A stretch of 64,000 bases of DNA from Taeniopygia guttata (lineage: Eukaryota > Chordata > Aves > Passeriformes > Estrildidae), in the NCBI RefSeq assembly GCF_048771995.1, contig NC_133028.1, positions 71,411,001 through 71,475,000 of the forward strand, given 5' to 3'. Below the pieces are notes generated by a model. That model made no database searches. It saw only the letters and a list, made by a program, of their open reading frames with translations, and was not told the DNA's origin. This document shows, one piece after another, positions 25,027 to 37,405 of the stretch (position 1 is the first letter of the stretch; each line of letters begins with the position of its first letter). Made by a program: the position numbers and the translations under genes.

Positions 25027-28000
25027 GCCATAATTGTGCTCATCTTACCAATTTTGCCTTTTTTTTTTCTTTTTTCCCTTTGTAGCATCCAAACCATAAA
25101 TCGATTCCACTTATTCTGTAATGTAACTTGTAATCTTGATACGCAGGAGAAGCAAAATGTACCTTTGCAAATCAATTGTCAGCCCCAAGTGAAGTGGAAA
25201 GGCAGATCCCCCAAAATGTGCTCGGGTCCTTGACCTGCTTTGATTGATAGATACGCATGGCTGAGGCAGTGGCAGGCTCAGCAAGGCACGAAGCAGTTTT
25301 ATTTAACCAGGGAATTGTCTGTGCCTGAGAGTGCTACTTAGGTGAGGTGTGTCTGTGAATAAATGTTTTTCAAGTTTTGTAGTTCATGGTGCCTTTCCAG
25401 CTGAGCTGAGCCTCTTGCCAGGGGCAGCACCTGATATGTTGAAGCGAGCATCTCCTGGGTGTATGGAGAGCTGATGGAAATTCACTTGAACTAATAACCT
25501 GACCAAACATATGTAAAAATAAACAAAATTCCAGCCTTGTTTGAAAGACAGTGCTGTGCTTTGCTAACAAATGAGGTAGCTCCCACTCTCTCTATTTCAA
25601 TGAGCCTTTCCTAGATTTTTGGGTTTTTCGAGGAATTTCATCAGGCCCCATCCTCTGTCCATCAGGCTGGAGAAATTTAACTGGACACAGTTTGGATGTT
25701 TTGTTTGGAAAGAGTGGATTTCTCCCAGTAGTGGATCCTGTAGCATTATCCTGGCTAATCCCCAAAAAATCCTTTTCTCTTGTACATGCTGCATGGTGGT
25801 ATTTCAGGCTTATCCTGTGCCATTAAGGTGATTAAGGTACCTGCTATTGAAAAGTGGTGCTCAGAGGCTGCAGTAACCTGAGAGAAAAGGGGCAGTGAAA
25901 CTGAGGAGGGAAACCAAACCATTCCTTATCACAGCATTTAAAATGTAGCAGTTGAGTTCTTAAAATATTTAAGATTTTGGATAGCTGCTGCACCTCAGCT
26001 ATGAAATGCTGCTCCTTGACTAAAGTGTGATAACTGTGTGAGAACTCTGTTAAATTAATGTAGGGCTGGCAAGTTTTGTACAAGGGTATTTTTATCTTCT
26101 GTAGGATATGTTAGGAGTGCTTGCTGTTGGTTATTATCTTCTGTCTTAGGGTAAATCTTTTAGACATGCACTTATGATGTAGCTGAGGGGAGGTTTTACT
26201 GAAGTGCTTTTTTATTTCGGTAAATTAATGCTTGTTCAGCTTAATCCTTTCTCTACTTCATTGTATGTGTGCCATACGCTTAAGAGGCTAATAGTTTAAT
26301 ACTTCATATTTTATAGATATTTTGATCGAGTATCTAAGTGTTACCATCTGAAATACCTTAGTAATTCTTATTATTAATGTTATTTGCATGAAAATATGGG
26401 TAAGTCCATGGCAGAGTTGTCATTGCAGGTCTTTTCTGAATGTTTTCCCCAGGATCTAAAGTTATAGTCTTCACTGGCCAGTCTATCAGGATGAGGGATA
26501 AAGATTTCTTGGCAAAAAGCGGTGACCTTTATAATGATAAATATGTTTTCCTTTTCATCACAATAAATATAAATTCATGCTCTATGAAGAGTACTGTTAT
26601 TCCATGTCTGCCATTTCTGTGCGGGCAGGGCCTTTCTTTAAGAATAAAATAAAAATAAACACAAGCGTGAAGGCTGAATAAAACAGATTAATGCAATTTT
26701 AGATATGCAATTAAAGAACCACAGACAGGAAATTTATTTCTATTAAAATAATTTTAGAAAGCGTTTTTCTATACTAAAGAGATAATTTGTATCTTTATGG
26801 CTTGATTAATACACTGTGATGAAATTCTAAAGCTGCAGAGAATTAATTGTCATAGAACTAAGACTAAAGCCTAATATTTTAATTCTAATGGGTTCAGAGC
26901 ATTTTAATGGGTTCAGTTCTGCATATTTCTGTGTGTTTTAAGCAACAGAAAAATTCTTTGATATTAAGAAAGATAAATTGTTTTAAATTTCATCAGGTTC
27001 AGTGCATAGGGCACTGGGCTGTGACAGAATATCTGGAGTATGATTCTGGCCCATTTTCACTATTCTCTAATATCAGCTACACCAATTTCTAATACTCATT
27101 TTATTTTGAGTTTTTTTCTGCAGTTTCAGTAGGCTCTACAGTTGTCTTTTCAACCTGTTTGTAAGATTTCAACCACCTTGGGCTCCAGATCTTGGCATTC
27201 TTTGGGAAATATGAGAAAAAAATAATGAATATTATGCAAAAATGCGAATTTTTATATAAATACAATACTGATACCAATTCACTATGTACTCATGATACTT
27301 CTATTTTCTTTAGCCCCAAATTTTATGTCCTTAAAATTTACATTATGCTGTTAAATATTTTTCAGACATCACGAGAAAAACGGAAATATCCTGCTGATGT
27401 AATTTTGTTTTTTGACAGTGCAAATTAAACTTTCGCTATGATTTATAAACAAAAATGAATCCCTGAACAATAAACATTATATTTCCTGGCAGTTGAATAT
27501 GTACCACAACATAGTGTTGTTCATGAGTAAAAATGGAAATTTTGTGCTGTGGAAAACCAGTCACCCCAACATTCTTTGAAAGTAACCCAATGATTAGAGG
27601 GCAATTAATTTATTTTCTGGGATCTACCCACTAATGATAGAGTTGCTTCATAGTAAAGAAAACAGAATTCATGTGTATGATGAAGGAATTGTGGGCTGAA
27701 ATCTAATCAGGAAAATTTTAATGGAGGATAGAGTAGATTGTAACATTTTTTAATTCTGATTTTAAAATATGAGTAACCAAGCTGGTTATATCTTCTTTTG
27801 TGTTCAAAGTAACATCACTTTATGATCTCTAGCTTTTGAAATGAAGTATTGAAAGGTTTCTAGTGCACTTAAAATACAGGAAACTTTAAGAGCAGGACTT
27901 TTTTTGTTTCTTTTTCTCCAGTAGATATGCAATGCAAAGTTATCAGCTTCCAGGTGGAATGATTGGAATTCATTCTCCTTTTGTGTGGTTTCAGCCCAAG

Positions 28001-28644
28001 TTTGTCAAGTGGAACCTTTGTGGTATCATGAAATAGTGTAATGGTGTTTTCTTTTTACTTCATAAGTTCATCTTCCTGCCTCAACCATCTCACTTGCAAC
28101 AGAAATTATTGGGGCAAAAGATCCAGGTTTTTTTCAATGTTATTTTTCCTCTTAGTAATGGTGGGATGTGTTAGGGTTTGGGGGTGGTTTGGCAGGGTTT
28201 TTTTGGAAGAGGAAAATAGCATTTTAAACAAGTTTTAGGTCCCTGAGATGCTTTTATTAGTAGTGGTTTGCTCTAAATTTTTAAACAGGAAGCTGTAGCA
28301 GCACCCATTTGTCTTTTTCTTTTTATAAATCAGGCTTTCCAAGCTTTGTTTTTACTGCTTAAAAGTGTGGAAGTATTTAATGTTCACTTAAAACTTGCTT
28401 CAGGCAGTGTCTGTGAGTTTCTCTGCTCATGTAGAGAACAACAGAGTATTTCAAACAAGCAGTGTTGCTGTAGTGTTCGATACAGAAATGTCTCAGCTAC
28501 CTGTATCTCTATCTATATATCTTCAGTTTCCCCTGGAGCTTCCATCAGATAAGCAATATTTGGGATAAATTTAGATGGCAGAGTAAAAAGAATCAAAAAT
28601 GTACAGTTTACATTTTGGATCAAACCCAGTTATATTTGATCCTT
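25027..28644. other. Noncoding stretch; possible LTR fragment near its start
   Basis: The part at about 25230-25480 is richer in G+C than its surroundings. On minus it has AAATAAAACTGCTTCGTGCC, a form seen at LTR polyadenylation regions, but I cannot place its ends. The rest is AT-rich. A 12-bp direct repeat, TAATGGGTTCAG, occurs at 26886-26897 and 26905-26916. No gene is recognised. Confidence 0.45.
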
Positions 28645-28664
28645 ATATTTATATATATTTTTTT

Positions 28665-28699
<35 letters not shown>

Positions 28700-28718
28700 T
28701 ATATAAATATATATTTAA
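28645..28718. repeat. (TTTA)n microsatellite with AT-rich shoulders
   Basis: About ten TTTA/ATTT units at 28664-28700, flanked by TATATA-type sequence on both sides. Confidence 0.95.
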
Positions 28719-29766
28719 TTAACTCTAATTTTCTTTGAAATTAGAAACAAATAGTGGTAAGATTTTCCCAACAGCTATTTGACGACATCAATCTGTTCTT
28801 TGGCATTATTTGGAAATATTTCATAACTGAATTACTCTGAAATATTTTCCCTCCTCTTATACCCTGAAATTCACTAGAAAAAGGGCATTCAGGTTAATAA
28901 AAAATATTTCAGTTGGTTACCAGTCTCTTCTTAACACAGATGTGTTCAAATTATGAAAATGGTTTACTAAGAGGGTTTATCTGGAACTACTATCAGTTTG
29001 ATGAAGGCTGAACAGAATACAGCTGCAGGCATAAACACTCAATTACCTGAGCAGCCTTTTCCCACCATTATTTTCAATTTGAGCTAGAAACCCTGTCCCT
29101 GATAACTCATAACCCATCATCCAGTCTCTTTAGTTATACAGACCTTAGGGTAGAAATCAAATCTCTGCTGAAAGCTTACAGAAAACACAAAATTTTTTTT
29201 TTTTTTACTAGTATGTAGTCCAGGAAAATTTTCTCACTCTGCTGGGACTTCATTGCTATGAACCTTTCAACCAAATTTATCAGGCTGATGGAGATTTGGT
29301 AAAGCTTTAGAGAGTACCACTAAATTCCATATCCATTGAAATTAAAATTACTTTCTCTTCTTGCACAGAAAGTGAATGCAAAGTTGATAATAAAAGTGAC
29401 TTCTATTAAAGAAGATTGCTTATGTCAAAAATGTGCACTTTAATCTGTCTGCCTTTGAGCTCATTAGGTTTTTTCAAACTTGAATATATTGGAAACCGAG
29501 GGAAAAATGAATTTTAAAATGAAGCCTAACACTGAGATAATGTGCAAAAAAATGGTATACCAAGATGAATCTGTGCAACAGTTGTGTGTTCCAGAACCAG
29601 ATAAAAAATGGCTTAATATTCGAAAACTATTTGAAGGAGAATGTTTAAATGGTAAAGAAGGGGAGATTTGAAATGAACTGAAGTGATTTCACATGATTGA
29701 AATCTGCTACCTCTGTTGTGCTTCCTCATAGGTAAGGTAAGAGAAATGGAAGCAAAGGAAAGCACA

Positions 29767-29767
<1 letters not shown>
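28719..29767. other. AT-rich noncoding stretch
   Basis: Mostly featureless. The 63-codon frame at 29480-29671 encodes a hydrophilic, mixed-composition peptide (Met, Lys, Glu and Cys rich) and is followed by ATG/GTAAAG, a weak donor-like site near 29649. I do not recognise the peptide and do not call a gene. Confidence 0.45.
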
Positions 29768-29812
<45 letters not shown>

Positions 29813-29830
29813 GTATAGAGAGAGAGAGAG
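29768..29830. repeat. Compound (TA)n(AG)n dinucleotide repeat
   Basis: TA alternates for 43 bp (29768-29810). After a CTGTAT break, AG alternates at 29817-29830. The Tyr-Ile run in the plus frame at 29716-30018 is produced by the array. Confidence 0.97.
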
Positions 29831-31549
29831 TATATCCAGTCAGGAATAACTTCTCAGTAGGGTTGGGTTCACTTGTTGCTCTGGTTCATATCATGTACAA
29901 TCTAACAATTTGTGTGGGTTTTTTGTTCAAAAAAACCTTCCATGGCTATTCCTGCTACATCCCACTCCCCCCCACAAAAAAGGTTTCGGAGAAAAATTAT
30001 ACTGTTGAAAGGAAATAGATTTAGGAACTAAACAATGACAGGAACAGATATCAACAACCAGAATACTTTGCCCATTATACCATGAAGAATATAATGTTTC
30101 ATCTGTTAAAATTGAAATATTATTGTTGTCCCTTCTCTCCCCAAGGCAGAAAGTATTGATATCTGTGTATGTACACACAGTATATATTCTAAAATAAAAA
30201 AAAAAACACTTCTCCTAATCCAGAATCTTTTTAGAAAATAATAGAGGTAGAAAAAAAAAATTGAGTAAAACAAGGGTTAATTCAGACTTATTTTGAGATT
30301 TATTCTCCTTCATCTGTTGGAAAATACTTTTGCATAGCTTGAGAAAATACACACAAAATAAGAAGTAGGTCTTTTTCTGAATCTTTTGATTGCTCAAGCA
30401 AAGACAATGTGAATGGGAGACTTAAAGCCATATTTCATTTGCTGGTGGAATTCACTCATGTTTTAGAATACTATGACTTGTGTTAAAAATCAATGCTTTG
30501 CATCTTCAGTATTGTAGAAGGTGGGAAATTCCACTTAATTTCAGAGCATCATTTGTTGAGTTTAGGTTTGAGTTGGATGCCACTGTTCTTGGAAACTCTT
30601 TTTCATGTTGCACTCATATTCAGCTGATGGGTAGCCTGTTTTTTATCCCAGATGGTTTAATAACATTTATTTAAATGAGCAGTCATCTAAGTGCGTTTCA
30701 GGAGACTTTGTGAAACAGACTTTTAAAATTTCATTAAAAAAACCCATAAGTCTGTGTTATAAGAGATGTAAGTCCCATAATTGTGTCATTTATTAACAGT
30801 GGAATATATATTTTAATTCACCTTTGAGAGCTGAAATGTAGCCATGACATGCAGTGGAAAATGTCTGTGGATTGGCAGAGTGGGAAGGAGGAGATACCTG
30901 ACATAATAAAACCCTGAAGGGGCTTTAACAAAGAGAGGCATGTGACAATTAATAAGCATATAGTTCATGTTCCAAAAAGGCTTGGATGTCATCTAAAATG
31001 TGCTTTATATTTCTCTGAGAAACCACTTCATTCTATGCTTTGTTTATTTATGGTTATGGTAATTAAAATTTATACATAACATGGGTAAAACAAGCAATTT
31101 TTTAGATTCTTCTGGTATGGGATTGATTTCCCTCTCAAATAGAATTGAGGCAATAAAGAGAAAATCTTGTATTTCTGGCAGGGCTGCTAAGTCCTCAGAA
31201 TGCTATAGATGTGTATGACCTGGATAAAAATAGGAAGTGTATATATAGTTTTTAGCACTTAAGTCCTTTGAGCATCTCCCAGAGATAAGAAACATTTGTC
31301 ACATTTTTGAAAGGGTTTTCATTGACAAAGGCTTCAATCATGCAGAAAGCTGTTTTCAGATTTCCATAAAACAAAGAGGACACCATTTACATGATAAATT
31401 GCTCCTAGACAACAATCTTAGCTGACTACCCAAGTGCTACCCTGTGATTCTGTTATCACGGATTTGTCCTTCAGTTTTTAGCAGAATGAAAATGAAGGGC
31501 TTGCAACTAATTGTGCCATGAAAACAGAGCTAATTTGTTCATACTGGGA
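29831..31549. other. AT-rich noncoding stretch, no gene seen
   Basis: Short A runs near 30189 and 30250. No recognised repeat, and no frame above about 85 codons. Confidence 0.55.
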
Positions 31550-31601
31550 AAAAAGAAACAAAACAAACAAACAAACAAACAAAAACCCCAAAAAACAAAA
31601 A
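31550..31601 (+). repeat. (CAAA)n tetranucleotide repeat
   Basis: A run of CAAA units on plus that degrades into AAAAACCCCAAAAAACAAAA. It is close in type to the A-rich array at 19040-19110. Confidence 0.93.
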
Positions 31602-34600
31602 GAAGATTTTAAGCCATTAAGGTAGAGTGTAAATCATCTCATATGCAATAACAAAGTATTATTAATGGCTGTACTTTTCTACAAAGAGTATGAGGGTGAT
31701 ATTTTGTAGTAGAATTACTACTTGAAAGGTCTAATGCATTTTTTAAAAGCATGAAGCCATGTATTTCTAAATGTCACTGAAAATTATGTGTCTTACAACA
31801 AAAGCTATGAATCTGTTATTCTTTATCAGTGCTGATCAAGAGGATGAAATAAATTTTATATATAATAATATATCCTGGACTCTTGTTATTACCAAATTTT
31901 ATTCCCATGAAGACGTCCAGTTTCTGATATTTTTTTTTAAGTTTTAATCTATCAAAATGCAAAACAAGAAGGCAATAGATACTTTAACTGTTGTCACACT
32001 GAACTACTAGTCAGCTCTGAGTACTCTGTTTTATCTATTCCCAGCCAGACTGGCAGTTCAGAATATAACATTTCTTACTAAAAGAGAAAACCTGACCTCA
32101 ACAGAGAGTTCAAGAATTCTCTTCTTTAAGATGCCTTTTTTTTTTTTTTTCCTTTCAAGACCCTTTTGGGATAAGATTAATGGAGGTGTGACACCAATGT
32201 AGATACTTCTATTTTGGTGTCCGTGAAATATATTTCCTGTAAGCAAATATCATCCCTAATGTTATCTGTGCCTTTTGTTCTATGATTATCTGCTCTTACA
32301 CTTCCATCTTCCACATTTTAATTTTTCAGGAGACCACTTGTTGTGATTTTTGTGTAAAAAAAAAAACAAAAAACCATTTCCTGCATTCTTAACTACCACC
32401 TTTTTTGTCTTTTGCAGTTTCTGTTATTGTAACATTAGGGCAATAGGTATGAAGATGAGGAAATACTGCTTTTAACTTTGAGGTGATCAGTGTAATTTAG
32501 GTTTGTATAGTCTTGGTTTTAAATTAGATTTGGATTTGATTGCTGACTAAAAGATTTTGGAACAGATTGTTGTTGTATTCTTTTCTGAAAAAAAAAAAAA
32601 AGGTAGAAAATAAATATAATGGAAGTGGGAGAACTAAAATAACAAAGAAAAGATGTCATTTCATAACTTTGTGATCCAAACAACTGGTTCCAAGACATCT
32701 GCTAATATTTCAGTCTAATTCACTATGCAGCTACTACAGCTTAACTGTCCTCAGGAATATGGACCTTGAGAAGTAGTACTTGCAAGAGAGGCAGAATGAA
32801 GCCATAATTTCTATTTTACTGTTTTTCCTATATTGGATATTATTTTGTGAAGATTATTTCATTATTTGTTTTTATTTTTAATATCAAATGTGCAAAACCT
32901 AAGAAGATAACAGCACCTATTTTGGACTTTTAAATGAAACACATACAAATCCAAAGAGAAATATAAGAAGGTTAGAGATTCAGGATTGGTCATTTATTTC
33001 ATGTCAGCACTTCTAGAGGGATATGAACATGGACCTTGAATTGCATTAATTAGCATCAAAACTGCCCCATTCATATGCTGAAATTATTCCAGCAGTACGT
33101 CTTTAGATTATGGGATTAAGAAAGGTACATTCCCTGACTTCTGACTGTTAAATGTTTTTGGGTTTTGTTCAGTTTTTTTTTTTCAGGAGGAGGTGTTTGT
33201 TTTCCTTTGTTTGGTTTGGTTTGAGTTTTTGACGGGGAATGGGACTCAAGACACAAAAAAAAAAATCCCACTTCATTCTGTCTTCCTTTTACCATTATGA
33301 AAATATCACAGGAGAGGAAATATTTTAGAAATCAGGAGAAATTGTCACTATGTGACCAATAGGACTGCAGTTTGATTGTGTGCTTGACCAAGGCTGTGAG
33401 ATGCATGATAAGAGTTGAACATTTCCAGAATCTGCAGCTTCTTATCTTTCTTTCTTTTCTTTCTCTTTTCTTTGTAGGAGTTAGGGGACTGGAAAAAAAT
33501 TGTGCTCTGATGTTTCCAAATTTATTGACATGATTTTGATTAGGCTCTTTTACTTAATTTTCGTTCTTTCAATTTGCTGACACCACATTACAAATGCTTT
33601 TTTATTATTTAAAAGGTCATGCTGTATTTTCCTTTGTCTATCACTTCTTATGCTGTTGTCCTACATACCATCATGATGGTGAGGTCTTCAGCTTTGCTCT
33701 ACTTTAAAAAACACAAAGAATTACAAAACTGAAGTTCTTGTTTATAGTTCTGCCATATATAAAAAGCTTTATGTGTAAAATTTCTGGCATGCTTTTACTC
33801 AGATCTAATTGGAAATGGATACCTAAAATTGAAACTAAGAATATGCTGCAGTACAGATGTAAAAAGAGGAGGTTTAGGGGTAGAAACACAAATTAAAATA
33901 ATTAAGAGGAGAGACTTCTAAGGAAATACAACAGTCATATTGCACAGATTTGTCATTTGCCAGTAATCTGGGCTGATGATTCTCAGAATGTCCTCTGCAG
34001 AGCACTTTTGTGGAGTCTGAGGAGTTATTTTTCTCAATATTGTGCAGTAGTGAGGAAAAATTGAAATACAGGGTCAACCCGTTCTGCAAGGAATTTCATT
34101 TGAGTCTGCTTCAAGGAGTATTGCCACTGTTCCCTTATATTTTGCTATTTTATGGATATAAAATGAAGTTCACCTCTTGTTCTTTAATATTTTTGTGCTT
34201 TGAGGACAGCTGAGTTTAGTATGCTATTGGTATTAAAAATTAGAAGGGAAATACAAAATAAAGCAAGCTAAATAGCAAAATTGTCTGGGACCATATAATT
34301 TATCTTTCTAAATAATATGTACATGATGCAATCAGATGAGTAGAAATATTAGTAAATTAAATAATCTGTTCATTTGCTGAGGCATAGAAAACAGAACAAA
34401 TACATGATTTCTCCTCAGAAAAATGAGAAAAAGGAGTTCAGCTCTCATGTTATTCTCCATAATATTGTGGTGGCAGCATTTCTCATGTAACTGTGGGATG
34501 TTGCTTTGTAAAATATCCATATATTTATGCATATAAATTACTGTATACCAGCTGCTATATAAGAAGGAGAGAGGAAGGTTCCTTGACTATAAGAGATTTC

Positions 34601-37344
34601 CTTTCTATGCAAATAAAAAAACAGCTGAAATGCATCTTAGAAGTCAAATAGGATTATGATCTTAGTGCAAAGAAAGTTTCCATTCAGGTGAATTAAATCT
34701 GATGGTGAGGCACTGGATTATAGAAAAGAATGAATTGTATTTCAGCCTAAGATACACAGGATTCCAAAAGGGAAAAACATTATGACAATGGAAGATGATA
34801 AGAAACCTCCTTAACAGAAACTTTGAAAATATTTATTTTGTGGAAAAGAAATCAGATGGCTAGAAGGGAAATGATTAAATATTGAAAGAATGAATGCAGC
34901 AGCCATAACTATCAGATGTTTCAATTGGCCAGTTTTCCAGGTGTGATAAATTTCATTCTGTATGTTAGGCTAGAAAGTTTTCATAGTAAGCTTTTTCATG
35001 TATTTTACATATTCTTTGATTTGTGTCATCTTAATTGCACATTTCCCTGTTTTCTCTTTTGTTTCTACGTTGTTCTTCCATACCAATACTCATATTGGAA
35101 AAGAATGCTTAACTGTTTTATCTGAAATTAGAGAAAATTTCCTCTCTTGGAAATGGACAGTGTTGCCAAACTGTCCTAACACTCCTATCTTCTCTTCTAT
35201 TGCCAATCATAGAGATTTTTCCATAGGGCTTTTTTTTCAGTTTTGGAATCTCCATGCACCTACATATACATGTCTGTATCTCTTTTACATGAAATGCTGT
35301 GAGATAATACAGCTTCATGTACATTTCTGTAACATCCAAAATTCCTTTGCAATGGCCTGGATTCTCTGCCCTTCTCTGGCAAAGGTCTATGTGATTTCTT
35401 TTGTCTCCCTTATATGCAGTGTAAAATACTTGTCACTTTTTTCTGGCTCATAAGCAGAACACACCTATCATTCAAGTACAATTTAAAATAAAAAACCTGA
35501 CAACTCATTCTCCTAAACTTTCCAGTGTTAGAAAATAGAAGCACAAAAGAATCTGAAGCAAAGGAAATAAGGAAAGGACAAAAGACATAAGGCCTTGTCT
35601 GAGTTAAATGATGAATTTCAGCTATGGTCTGGAGGTGATTTTCTCCACTCATTACCACTCTAACCAGCTGCACAGATGGCCTCTGAAATCTACATAAAGG
35701 CAAGAGTTCAAAGGTTAGGAAATAATGAAAAGATGATGCTTACAGTCGAGTAAAATTATAGCTTTTCCCTATCGAGGGAAATGCATACAATCAGAAATCC
35801 AGAAATTACAACATGTTTAAATAACTGTTTTAAGTAACACTGAAGGGCAGAAAATTAGAGAAGATCACATGAAGGTCATAGGAAATTATGTCTATTAGCA
35901 TCACTTGTTGCTACAGCACTAAGTAAACTGCTCTTATTAACAGCTTGTTCTAAAAGTCCTTCTTCTGTGAAATCAAATGCAAAGTTTCCCTTCATCTCCT
36001 TACTCCTTGCATCCCATCTCTCCACTGCAAACAGGGAATGCAGCTGGTCACACTTCCAATCTCCCTTCTTTTCTTCTACCTGGGCGATAGCAGGAACCCT
36101 CTGGGATTTTTTTGGAAATGTGGCTGGTGAGAAAGATATTTTGCTGTTTACAATGCCTAGCAATGCTTGCAAGCGCACAGAGAGCTTAATTAGTTTTTCT
36201 TTATCTCTGTTCCAGCATGTCCCAAAGTCTCTCAGTGCTGAAATATATATTCTCTCTCACACACACAGCGAGGAGAGAGGAGCACATGGAGAACGAGCTC
36301 ATTTTGAGCATCACCTTATGGTTTCAGCAGCTCTGTTGGCTCTGCTTGGAGCAGTGAGAAATGTTTGGCAGCTCTGTTGCACGATTTTCGATGTGCTCAT
36401 CAGTTTGATCCAAATGGGTGAACAGCTGGGATCTCACCATCTTGAAGACAATTGCTGCTGGAGTTCATTTCTCTCTGCAGACATTCTGCTGCAATCTTGC
36501 TGAAAGGTGCTTTGCTATTTTCCTTTCTCTCCCTTTTGCCTAATGAAAAGAATATTGAAGTGCAACCAGAGGGTCTTTATTATCTCTGCTTAATTCATTT
36601 TACAGTGAAGAGTATACTATTTTATTTCCAAAATTTCAGAGAAGGCATGACAAATAAGTTTTTCTGGACATATTTAAATGTGGTGGTTTTTTTCCCACTG
36701 AAAATATAAATAAATGTTTTTTCTTATTTGAAGAAATACCCGAACCATATCAGTAAATTTCAGTAATTATATGCAGAAGGCCCACATATGGTCCCATTGA
36801 GGTAATACCTATTTGTATTTAAAAAGAATGACAGAAATCTTGATTTTTCCCAAAGGGAAGAATGTTAAGGTAATAGGGCAAAGATTATTCCTGGTAGTTT
36901 GTTTTGTGTTTGTGAAAGTTTTGTGGGTTTTTTTTTTCTTTGGTTGGTTGGTTGATTTCATTTTTAAAGCCATAAAGTACTTTAAAGAAGTAAGGTTCCC
37001 TCCCCTTTCTCCCCCAAAACACAAAGTGATACTGTGTTGTTGACTGAAGGACATGCATCTACCTGCAAGTCCAAATAGATCCAAAGATTTAAGCAAAATT
37101 TCATATCTCAGCTTTTTTTTTTTTTTACCAGATTTTTGATTGCAGGCATCAAATGATTTTACTTTAATTTTTTAAAACTCTTTTTTTTTCACCAAGAAAT
37201 GTATGCTAAGACTTTCTCTTCTGTAACAGAACACTTAATATCTTAAAGTCACTGAAATTACATACCACTCAAGAAGGAACCTTAACAGTTCCAGGTATCC
37301 TGGTTAGAAGTAAACTGTCTTTTTCTTAGTTTTCATGGCAGAGA
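31602..37344. other. AT-rich noncoding stretch with the longest open frame of the window
   Basis: A strong pyrimidine tract ending in TTTGTAG/GAG at about 33439-33478 looks like a splice acceptor but has no supported exon behind it. Frames of 151 codons (34998-35453, plus) and 178 codons (35967-36503, plus) are open. Neither matches a family that I recognise. The 178-codon one is opposed over its first part by a 100-codon minus frame, as happens in locally stop-poor DNA. I do not call either a gene. Confidence 0.5.
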
Positions 37345-37405
37345 AGACTGAGGTAAAGCAGGTAAAGTGAATCATCTAGGTTCATACAGTTAGAAAATAC
37401 TTGAC
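37345..37405 (+). repeat. Possible MIR-like SINE remnant
   Basis: The pattern GACTGAGGTAAAGCAGGTAA followed by GTGAATCATCTAGG and TTCATACAGTTAG resembles the 'ACTGAGGCACAGAGAGGTTAA...GGTCACACAGCTAG' part of MIR. Diverged and short, so tentative. Confidence 0.3.

Noticed and set aside
33439..33480. Strong polypyrimidine tract ending in TAG, like a splice acceptor
   Set aside because: No credible exon or donor follows; the tract is also a simple CTTT-type repeat.
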